From CAYSLZ01 sp964547295 (GTDB taxonomy: Bacteria > Patescibacteriota > Microgenomatia > UBA12405 > JAHJSD01): a stretch of DNA of 11,852 nt. Positions 6,705-11,852 of this stretch are shown here, piece by piece. The DNA lies in NCBI GenBank assembly GCA_964547295.1, contig CAZJMH010000023.1, forward strand, positions 1 through 11,852, in the 5' to 3' direction. The first letter of the stretch is position 1. Every line of letters starts with the position of its first letter. The position numbers were made by a program, and so were the translations under genes. Below the pieces are notes generated by a model. It searched no databases. It had not been told where the DNA came from and was given only the letters and a program-made list of their open reading frames with translations.

Positions 6705-7754
6705 ATGACTTTAGAAGTTGGTATCGTGGGATTACCCAACACAGGGAAATCGACGTTGTTTAACGCTTTGCTCGGCCGGCAGGTGGCAAAAGCAGAAAGC
6801 TACCCTTTTTGCACTATTGAGCCGAATACTGGCGTTGTTGAAGTGCCTGACGATCGGCTGGAAAAAATTGCTGAAATTGTTGAGCCGAAAAAAAAAGTGC
6901 CGTCAGCAATTAAATTTGTTGATATTGCCGGGTTAGTTGAAGGGGCCCATACAGGTGCTGGTTTAGGCAATCAATTTTTGGCCGAGATTAGAAGGGTAGA
7001 CGCCATTCTTTTTTTATTACGAGACTTTAACGGTTCGATTGCCCGAGCTGGTTCAATAAGTCCAAAAGTAGATTTTCAGGTTCTTCAAACCGAACTTGTT
7101 TTAAAGGATTTAGAGACTCTCAATCGACTAGTTAAGAAAAAACCAAAAAATGACCATGATAAAGAAAAGAAAAAATTAGCCGAAAAATTAATTCCCGGGT
7201 TGGAAAAAGGTGCATCAGCAGCCAATATTCAGTTGTCTGAAGATGAAGAGGGTTTGGCTAAAGACTTTTTTTTGTTAACTGCTAAACCGCATATGATAGT
7301 AATTAACGTTGATGAGGAAGCCAATTTTAGCCAGAAAAAAAAGGAATATCAAGAATTAGATCCGATAATAACTTCGGCGAAATTTGAAGCTGATTTATCA
7401 AAACTTGATAATCAAGAAAAAAAAGAGCTATTAGACAGTGATTATCAATCCACACTTGATATAGTTATAAAAACGGCTTATCAGTTATTAAATTTAATAA
7501 CTTTTTATACTATTAAAGGTGGAAAAGAGGTTAGAGCTTGGCCGGTTGATCAGGGGTCAGAGGTATTGAAGGCGGCAAATTTAGTCCATAGTGATTTTGC
7601 CGAGAAATTTATCCGAGCGGAAGTAATTAATTATCAAAGTTTTGTTAAATATAACGGCTGGCTGGCAGCAAGAGAAGCTGGTAAAATAAGAACTGAGGGA
7701 AAAGAATATTTAGTTAACGACGGTGATATTATTGAGTTTAAGATAGATCAATGA
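6705..7754 (+). CDS. ychF: YchF/OLA1-type GTP/ATP-binding protein
   Basis: YchF is a conserved Obg-like P-loop protein that binds ribosomes and prefers ATP. With the start at ATG 6705 the protein has 349 residues and begins MTLEVGIVGLPNTGKSTLFN, matching family N-termini (G1 motif at 9-17). The next landmarks are the switch region with KFVDIAGLVEGAHTGAGLGNQFL (G3 DIAGLV), the NVDE nucleotide-specificity motif that replaces NKxD in YchF, and a C-terminal TGS domain ending GWLAAREAGKIRTEGKEYLVNDGD. A TTG at 6690 would add five residues, but it lies inside the promoter -10 region and is rejected. Its stop overlaps the miaA start (ATGA at 7751-7754), so the two are translationally coupled. All signature motifs are present. 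Confidence 0.97.
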   Translation: MTLEVGIVGLPNTGKSTLFNALLGRQVAKAESYPFCTIEPNTGVVEVPDDRLEKIAEIVEPKKKVPSAIKFVDIAGLVEGAHTGAGLGNQFLAEIRRVDAILFLLRDFNGSIARAGSISPKVDFQVLQTELVLKDLETLNRLVKKKPKNDHDKEKKKLAEKLIPGLEKGASAANIQLSEDEEGLAKDFFLLTAKPHMIVINVDEEANFSQKKKEYQELDPIITSAKFEADLSKLDNQEKKELLDSDYQSTLDIVIKTAYQLLNLITFYTIKGGKEVRAWPVDQGSEVLKAANLVHSDFAEKFIRAEVINYQSFVKYNGWLAAREAGKIRTEGKEYLVNDGDIIEFKIDQ

Positions 7755-8746
7755 ATCGGCTGTTAGTTATTTGCGGGCCGACGGCTGTAGGCAAAACTTC
7801 TACGGGAATTAAATTGGCAAAAAAATTTGACGGTGAAATAATTTCTGCCGATTCCCGCCAGGTTTATAAGGGGATGGATATTGGAACCGGAAAAGACATT
7901 AAAAAAAGTTCAAAGTTCAATGTTCAAAGTTCAAAAAAAAATGATATTGGATATTATAAAGTCGATCATGTTCCAGTTTGGCTGTTGGATATGGCAACTC
8001 CTGATCACCAAGTTACTGTCGCCGATTGGTTGGAAGGGGCAAGAAGAGTTATAGCTTATTTGGATGAGAAAGGCAAACTGCCGATTTTGGTTGGGGGCAC
8101 CGGATTTTATATTAAAGCTTTTCTTGATGGAATTGATACTTTAGGAATTCCGCCGGACGAAAAGTTGCGCCAAAAATTAGCTCAGCTGTCAGTAGGTGAA
8201 TTAAAAGAAAAATTAAAAAAACTAGCAGCTGATGTTTATCAGAGTTTAAATCAATCTGACCGGCAAAATCCTCATCGTTTGATTCGGAAAATAGAGATTG
8301 CTCAATCAAAAAAAATTGACAAAAAACAAATTTGGCCCGGATATGATGGTGATGTTTTAAAAATTGGCTTAAAAGCGCCGAAGGAAATAATTTATCAGCG
8401 GATTGATCAACGGGTAGAAAAACGCTTAGATCAGGGTCTGCTAAAGGAAATTCAAAATTTAATTGATAACGGCTATAATTGGGATGATCCAGGGATGAAT
8501 ACCTTGGCGTATAAGGAATTTAAACCGTTTTTTACCGAGGTGTCAATAGGAATACACCTCGGAGGTGTCCTTAAGAGATGGAGGTTCGATGAGCATGGTT
8601 ATGCTCGGAGGCAGTTAACCTGGTTTAAAGCTGATGACCAGGTTAATTGGTTTGATATCACAAATGACAATTGGCTTGACGATTTAGAAGAATTAGTTCA
8701 TAATTGGCTTAATGATGAATATGTCGGAAAAAGTAAAAAAAGTTGA
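7751..8746 (+). CDS. miaA: tRNA dimethylallyltransferase MiaA with repeat-bearing coding region
   Basis: MiaA transfers a dimethylallyl group to A37 of tRNAs that read UNN codons. The 331-residue protein has Walker A GPTAVGKTS (9-17), ADSRQVYKGMDIGTGK (33-48) with the catalytic aspartate, VGGTGFYIKA (114-123), the RxxR-like NPHRLIRKIEI (173-183) and the C-terminal YARRQLTWF (284-292). Residues 52-61 (SSKFNVQSSK) are encoded by four tandem 7-bp repeats, in a loop that varies in length in the family. Residues 262-273 are encoded by a palindromic cluster. The family PHHLID is here PVWLLD. The frame is intact throughout, so the gene is judged functional. It overlaps ychF by 4 nt upstream and the AI-2E gene by 35 nt downstream, so it is the middle gene of the operon. 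Confidence 0.96.
   Translation: MNRLLVICGPTAVGKTSTGIKLAKKFDGEIISADSRQVYKGMDIGTGKDIKKSSKFNVQSSKKNDIGYYKVDHVPVWLLDMATPDHQVTVADWLEGARRVIAYLDEKGKLPILVGGTGFYIKAFLDGIDTLGIPPDEKLRQKLAQLSVGELKEKLKKLAADVYQSLNQSDRQNPHRLIRKIEIAQSKKIDKKQIWPGYDGDVLKIGLKAPKEIIYQRIDQRVEKRLDQGLLKEIQNLIDNGYNWDDPGMNTLAYKEFKPFFTEVSIGIHLGGVLKRWRFDEHGYARRQLTWFKADDQVNWFDITNDNWLDDLEELVHNWLNDEYVGKSKKS
7905..7932 (+). repeat. Tandem heptanucleotide repeat inside miaA
   Basis: Four head-to-tail 7-bp units: AAAGTTC (7905-7911), AAAGTTC (7912-7918), AATGTTC (7919-7925), AAAGTTC (7926-7932). Poly-A tracts continue on both sides (seven A from 7901, nine A from 7933). The unit length is not a multiple of three, so gain or loss of one unit would shift the miaA frame. 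Confidence 0.9.
8535..8568 (+). repeat. Palindromic cluster inside miaA with two alternative hairpins
   Basis: CCGAGGTGT (8535-8543) and ACACCTCGG (8554-8562) form a perfect 9-bp stem with a 10-nt loop. ACACCT (8554-8559) can instead pair with AGGTGT (8563-8568) across CGG. The two stems share the middle arm and exclude each other. The region encodes TEVSIGIHLGGV, just before the conserved C-terminal motif of MiaA. Confidence 0.8.
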
Positions 8747-9722
8747 TATTAGTCACCGAACAATAATTTTTTCTATTCTTTTTTTAATTGGTCTTTGGTT
8801 TTTATATCAAATTCGTGAAATTCTTCTTGCTCTATTTATTTCAATTATTCTCATGGGATCTTTAAACCCCACTATACAAAAACTAGAAAAAATAGGTATT
8901 CACCGTATTATCTCCATTTTAATTATTTATCTCTTGATATTAGCGATTTTATGTGGTTCAATTGCTGGATTAGTTCCAGCCTTAGTAGAGCAAACTGATA
9001 GTTTAGTTAGAACCTTATTAGAATTAGAGGGCAAACTTAATTTTTGGGGCATTCCGGTTATTAATCTTGGATCAGAACTGCAGGAATTAGGCGGTTTGCC
9101 AACGCAAATTATCAAGGCAGTCGTTGTTTTTGCTTCAAATTTAGTTTCACTGCTTACTATCTTAATTATTACTTTCTATCTTCTACTTGAGCGTCGCAAT
9201 CTTGATAAATATTTGACATTTTTGTTTAAATCAGAAGGTCATCAGAGAGCAAATAAATTAGTTGATAGATTAGAAGAAAGATTGGGCGGATGGGTTAGAA
9301 CACAATTCTTTTTAATGACTGTTATTGGATTGTTGACTTATATTGGCTTAAAAATATTGGGCTATAAATATGCTTTGCCTTTATCAATTGTTGCTGGATT
9401 GCTTGAGATTATTGTTTATGTTGGCCCTCTTTTTTCCGCTGTTTTAATTGGTTTAGTTGGCTTCATAACTTCACCTTTATTAGGTATTTTGGGAACCGTT
9501 TGGCTAATTATTGTTCAACAATTACAAAGTAATGTTTTAGTTCCTGTTACTATAAAAAAGTCTCTTGGCGTAAATCCGTTGATAACAATATTATCACTAG
9601 CAATTGGGTTTGAAATCGCCGGTGTAAAAGGAGCAATTTTGTCTATTCCGGCTTATTTAACTTTAGAAGTATTTTTTCTAGAATTTCTTCCCTTTAAAAA
9701 AGAACAGGAACAGGGTGAGTAA
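8712..9722 (+). CDS. AI-2E/PerM family membrane protein
   Basis: A 336-residue protein of the AI-2E transporter family (PF01594), which includes TqsA, PerM and Na+/H+ antiporter-like members; the name does not prove autoinducer transport. Hydrophobic segments lie at about 16-34, 36-50, 64-90, 135-160, 198-216, 221-260 and 287-325. Residues 92-133 form a soluble segment between the third and fourth helices. Conserved family features are the YVGPLFSAVLIG stretch (236-247) and the QQLQSNVLVP motif (269-278). Three close starts exist (8712, 8715, 8721), all within the end of miaA; none has a Shine-Dalgarno. The start overlaps miaA by up to 35 nt, which suggests coupled translation. The last codons overlap, on the other strand, the P1 helix of the RNase P RNA gene. 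The substrate cannot be told from sequence. Confidence 0.92.
   Translation: MMNMSEKVKKVDISHRTIIFSILFLIGLWFLYQIREILLALFISIILMGSLNPTIQKLEKIGIHRIISILIIYLLILAILCGSIAGLVPALVEQTDSLVRTLLELEGKLNFWGIPVINLGSELQELGGLPTQIIKAVVVFASNLVSLLTILIITFYLLLERRNLDKYLTFLFKSEGHQRANKLVDRLEERLGGWVRTQFFLMTVIGLLTYIGLKILGYKYALPLSIVAGLLEIIVYVGPLFSAVLIGLVGFITSPLLGILGTVWLIIVQQLQSNVLVPVTIKKSLGVNPLITILSLAIGFEIAGVKGAILSIPAYLTLEVFFLEFLPFKKEQEQGE
9696..9701 (-). terminator. U-tract downstream of rnpB
   Basis: Reading rnpB's strand, six U residues (9701 down to 9696) lie about 10 nt after the P1 3' strand. P1 may serve as the stem of a terminator, though the spacing to the U-run is long. The tract lies within the AI-2E coding sequence. 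Confidence 0.3.
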
Positions 9723-9937
9723 GCCAGATTCTGTTTTTAAATAGTTCATTTATCTTCGCTCTCTACCTGGCCATTTGGGGAAGGCTCCCTGGCCTATTTG
9801 AGATTGCTCAAGGGAGGGTTGCCTCGTTTCACCCGGTCGAATCATCGACCGACTCGTCTCTGTGGCCCTATCTCTTCCTTGCCTTCTTGAGTCTGGACTT
9901 TCCTCCCCGCAGCTGCGGGGTGAACTATCCCACCCTG
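9711..9937 (-). ncRNA. rnpB: RNase P RNA, strongly reduced A-type-like form
   Basis: The catalytic RNA of RNase P, which trims tRNA 5' ends. On the minus strand the core signature AGGAAAGUCCAGAC (9904-9891) and the 3' signature ACAGAAUCUGGCUU (ending 9721) are present. P4 is AAGUCCAGA with UCUGGCUU and keeps the universal bulged U (9897); relative to the common GGG/CCC version the pairs are compensated. P1 is CAGGGUGGG (9937-9929) with CUCACCCUG (9719-9711). P2 is AUAGUUCA (9928-9921) with UGAACUAU (9748-9741). P3 is one hairpin, CCCCGC-AGCU-GCGGGG. P12 is GGUCGA-UGAU-UCGACC (9850-9835). GCCACAGAGAC, GGGUGAAAC, GAGCAAUCUCAAAUAGG, AGGUAGA (with the GGU that binds tRNA CCA) and GAUAAAUGA are all recognisable. 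Nothing corresponds to P13/P14 or P18. Ends are approximate, 5' end 9934-9937. Length is about 225 nt against 330-400 usually. Confidence 0.95.
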
Positions 9938-9940
9938 CTT

Positions 9941-9949
9941 ATTATACCA
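9941..9949 (-). promoter_or_regulatory. Extended -10 promoter for rnpB
   Basis: On the minus strand TGGTATAAT is a perfect extended -10 (hexamer TATAAT at 9946-9941). The expected +1 is about 9934, within the first bases of P1. No -35 is evident; the -35 region would fall in the end of the DUF5679 gene. Confidence 0.7.
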
Positions 9950-9961
9950 TAATATAAGTTA

Positions 9962-10111
9962 TTACTCAGCTTTAACAAATTTGAACATTTTTGTTCCGCA
10001 ATCAGGACATGTTGCTTTAACATAAGGCCGTCCGTTTTTTGCCGTTCCGTGCTCGACATTAAAGTCTTCAACTTCTTTTTTTTCTCGACATTTGACACAG
10101 TAAAAGGTCAT
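9962..10111 (-). CDS. DUF5679 small zinc-ribbon protein
   Basis: A 49-residue protein with two CxxC knuckles, YCVKC (Cys 5 and 8) and CPDC (Cys 35 and 38), around KNGRPYVKATCPDCGTKMFKF. This is the pattern of DUF5679 proteins of Actinobacteria, Chloroflexi and candidate phyla; their function is unknown, and zinc binding is inferred from the four cysteines. The start is certain because a strong ribosome site, AAAGGAGGTG, lies 8 nt upstream of the ATG. The gene is divergent from the DUF4446 gene and its stop lies 12 nt before the rnpB -10 promoter (TGGTATAAT) on the same strand, so read-through into rnpB is possible. It is too short to be found by length-based gene calling. Confidence 0.93.
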   Translation of the reverse strand: MTFYCVKCREKKEVEDFNVEHGTAKNGRPYVKATCPDCGTKMFKFVKAE

Positions 10112-10158
10112 ATTTTAATTCACCTCCTTTCATAAAGGCAGGAGTAACTAACAGGCAC

Positions 10159-10188
10159 AATATATCACATCTCAGGTAGGAAAAGCAA
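10159..10188 (-). promoter_or_regulatory. Promoter for the DUF5679 gene
   Basis: On the minus strand TTGCTT (10188-10183), an 18-bp spacer and TATATT (10164-10159), preceded by TG one base upstream (TGATATATT), give an extended -10 promoter. The predicted start near 10152 leaves a leader of about 40 nt that includes the strong Shine-Dalgarno. Confidence 0.5.
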
Positions 10189-10202
10189 GTGACAACTAGT
10201 CA

Positions 10203-10232
10203 TTGACATAAGTTAATTAAGAATTGTAGAAT
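10203..10232 (+). promoter_or_regulatory. DUF4446 gene promoter, predicted leaderless start
   Basis: A perfect TTGACA (10203-10208), an 18-bp spacer and TAGAAT (10227-10232, five of six). Six bases follow before ATG 10239, so the expected +1 is the A of the start codon. The layout equals that of the ychF promoter at 6669-6698. Confidence 0.7.
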
Positions 10233-10238
10233 TAGCCA

Positions 10239-10658
10239 ATGGTCGAAGTAAAAGTTTTTTTGGGCATAATTTGTGTTTGGATTATAGTTTTGTCATATTT
10301 GGTTTGGCGGATAGCTAGGGAATTACATAAATTCTCTTCTGCTGTTGATAAGGAAAACATAAAAAATTTTCTTCAAGACTCTAAGGAGCTAAAAGTAAAA
10401 ATAAAGGAGCTGAAAGAGGCAAACAAATTTTGTTTTCAAAAAGCTAGTTTAGTAAAATTCAACCCTTTTTCTGAGTTAGGGGGAGACCAGAGTTTTTCAA
10501 TGGCCTTGCTTGATGACAAAAATCAGGGTATAGTAATAACTAGTTTACATGGCAGGCAGGCAACAAGAATCTATACAAAAATGATTGGTGATAAGGATGT
10601 TAAACTTTCAGCAGAAGAAAAAAAAGCAATTAAGAAGGCGTCAAAAATTAAAAAATGA
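10239..10658 (+). CDS. DUF4446 family membrane-anchored protein
   Basis: A 139-residue protein with one N-terminal transmembrane helix (about 5-25, FLGIICVWIIVLSYLVWRIA). A predicted coiled coil follows (about 30-62), then a small conserved domain, FQKASLVKFNPFSELGGDQSFSMALLDDKNQGIVITSLHGRQATRIYTK, which is the diagnostic stretch of DUF4446. The basic C-terminus is KKAIKKASKIKK. The function of the family is unknown; members are often found in Firmicutes and candidate phyla. The ATG sits exactly where transcription is predicted to start, so no Shine-Dalgarno exists. Its TGA overlaps the ATG of the DUF3048 gene (ATGA at 10655-10658), so the two are probably translated together and may act in the same place in the envelope (inference). 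Confidence 0.9.
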   Translation: MVEVKVFLGIICVWIIVLSYLVWRIARELHKFSSAVDKENIKNFLQDSKELKVKIKELKEANKFCFQKASLVKFNPFSELGGDQSFSMALLDDKNQGIVITSLHGRQATRIYTKMIGDKDVKLSAEEKKAIKKASKIKK

Positions 10659-11852
10659 ATAAAAAATTGAAATTAATTTTAATTGGCTTGGGAATTTATT
10701 TATTGACTACTGGGTTATCTTTAACAGTTTTTTCTCAGGCTAAACAGGATTCCCCAATAGTCTCGCCTGCCGTAGTTGATGATAATCAACAAGGAAGCCA
10801 GACCCATTTTACAGGCCCAAAGACTGCTGTTTGTCCGATAAACGGGAAAATGTATACTGAAGAGCAAAAAGAAATTTGGGAAAATAAGCGGCCTTTATTA
10901 GTGATGATAGAAAATCATCAGGAATCAAGACCACAGTCGGGTTTATCTAGAGCAGACCTGATTTATGAAGCAGTTGCCGAGGGTGGAATTACCCGGTTAA
11001 TGGGTGTTTATTATTGTCAGGCAACAGAGCCTTATGACAATAAATATGATCTTGGGCCGGTTAGGTCAGCCAGGACTTATTTTCTAGACTGGGCATCTGA
11101 ATATGGTGAATATCCATTATATGTTCATGTTGGCGGAGCTCATTGTAGTCCTAATCCGGCAACCGGCAGGTGTCAATCTGATCCGCGAACTCAAGCACTA
11201 GAACAAATCAGCCAGTATGGCTGGCTGGATTCAGCGCACCATAGTGATTTAAATCAATTTGCTTTGTCTTATCAGCAGTGTCGGCGTGAACCAGAACGAA
11301 CTGGCGTAGCCAAAGCGACTGAGCACACTATGTATTGTGATTCCAAAAATTTATGGCAAGAAGCTGAAGACAGAGGTTTTAAAAATGGTTGGCGGGAGGA
11401 GTTTGTTTCATGGCAGTTTAAAGATGATGCACCGGTGAGTGAAGGAAACAGCGTAGATGAAATAAGCTTTAATTTTTGGAAAGGATATAGTGCTTATCAA
11501 GTAGATTGGCAATATGATTCAGATAAAAATATATACTTAAGAAGTAACGGTGGTGAACCTCATGTTGATTTTGCAACAGAAGAACAGCTTGACTCTAAGG
11601 TAGTTATAATCCAATTTACCAAAGAAATTGGTCCAGTAGATGAGCTTAAACACTTAGTTTATGAAACAATTGGAAGTGGCGACGCTTTAATTTTTCAAGA
11701 CGGAGACGTAATTGAAGCTCAATGGGCAAAAGATGATCGCCAATCTAGAACAATTTACACTGATAGTCAAGGTGAAGAAATTGAATTTAATCGCGGTCAA
11801 ATTTGGATAGAAATCCTGCCTCTTGGAAATCAGGTTGATTATGAAGCCACTT
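10655..11852 (+). CDS. DUF3048 (YerB-like) exported protein, 3' end cut by window
   Basis: The frame is open from ATG 10655 to the window end, 399 codons with no stop. It begins with a signal anchor or signal peptide (MNKKLKLILIGLGIYLLTTG, about 5-27) and a polar linker. The DUF3048 N-terminal domain follows (about 78-215), with RPLLVMIENH, SRPQSGLSRADLIYEAVAEGG, GPVRSARTYFLDWA and VHVGGAHCS. The C-terminal domain (about 270 on) has FWKGYSAYQVDWQYD, the YLRSNGGEPHVDF region, GDALIFQDGDVIEAQW and the RGQIWIEILPLG closing strand, so only a few residues should be missing. There is no lipobox cysteine at the signal end. Six cysteines (60, 121, 164, 173, 209, 228) lie in the exported part and could form disulfides. 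The family's role is unknown beyond its location outside the membrane. It is coupled to the DUF4446 gene by ATGA. Confidence 0.92.
   Translation, partial: MNKKLKLILIGLGIYLLTTGLSLTVFSQAKQDSPIVSPAVVDDNQQGSQTHFTGPKTAVCPINGKMYTEEQKEIWENKRPLLVMIENHQESRPQSGLSRADLIYEAVAEGGITRLMGVYYCQATEPYDNKYDLGPVRSARTYFLDWASEYGEYPLYVHVGGAHCSPNPATGRCQSDPRTQALEQISQYGWLDSAHHSDLNQFALSYQQCRREPERTGVAKATEHTMYCDSKNLWQEAEDRGFKNGWREEFVSWQFKDDAPVSEGNSVDEISFNFWKGYSAYQVDWQYDSDKNIYLRSNGGEPHVDFATEEQLDSKVVIIQFTKEIGPVDELKHLVYETIGSGDALIFQDGDVIEAQWAKDDRQSRTIYTDSQGEEIEFNRGQIWIEILPLGNQVDYEAT

Noticed and set aside
9723..9961. A possible small protein or riboswitch in the gap after the AI-2E gene
   Set aside because: Core signatures and helices P1, P2, P3, P4 and P12 on the minus strand identify the stretch as RNase P RNA.
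10190..10208. TGACA direct repeat (10190-10194 and 10204-10208) as a regulator site
   Set aside because: The second copy is simply part of the -35 box TTGACA, and two 5-mers are not significant alone.
1..11852. Recoded stop codons, as in some candidate phyla
   Set aside because: recA, the ABC ATPase gene, ychF, miaA and the DUF4446 gene end at TGA at the expected protein lengths, and no gene needs TGA read-through.

Overview
This 11.85 kb bacterial window is AT-rich and gene-dense, and uses the standard code: recA, the ABC ATPase gene, ychF, miaA and the DUF4446 gene all stop at TGA, and Trp is read from TGG. Compact genes, short or absent spacers, frequent starts without a Shine-Dalgarno, a very small RNase P RNA and the DUF5679/DUF4446/DUF3048 set suggest a Candidate Phyla Radiation (Patescibacteria) genome, perhaps Microgenomates-like. 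That placement is inference from style and family content, not a phylogenetic result.

Layout. (1) 1-2817, plus strand: the 3' part of recA (its start lies upstream of the window), an RNase Y gene (rny) with no membrane anchor, and an HU-type nucleoid protein gene. recA next to rny is an arrangement known from Firmicutes. A GC-rich hairpin at 2832-2884 closes this block. (2) 2896-5476, plus strand: an ABC-2 exporter of one ATPase and two different permeases (COG4586/4587/3694 type), tightly packed. (3) 5559-6605, minus strand: an acyltransferase-3 membrane enzyme, clearly AT-richer than its neighbours and probably an accessory gene. (4) 6705-9722, plus strand: ychF, miaA and an AI-2E/PerM family membrane protein, overlapping head to tail as one operon. 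(5) 9711-9937, minus strand: the RNase P RNA gene, not a protein gene, whose 3' end overlaps the end of the AI-2E gene; upstream of it on the same strand is a 49-residue zinc-ribbon protein (DUF5679). (6) 10239-11852, plus strand: a DUF4446 membrane-anchored protein overlapping by ATGA a DUF3048 (YerB-like) exported protein that runs off the window.

Most of the window is housekeeping: recombination, RNA turnover, nucleoid structure, tRNA 5' processing and tRNA modification. Four points deserve attention. ychF and the DUF4446 gene have near-consensus promoters placed exactly where transcription should begin on the A of the ATG, implying leaderless mRNAs. The RNase P RNA folds into a very reduced form of about 225 nt, apparently without P13, P14 and P18, and its P1 helix is also the end of a protein gene. 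RNase Y has lost its membrane anchor. miaA carries a tandem heptanucleotide repeat and a palindromic cluster inside its reading frame. No CRISPR array, tRNA, rRNA, transposase or convincing new multi-gene system is visible.
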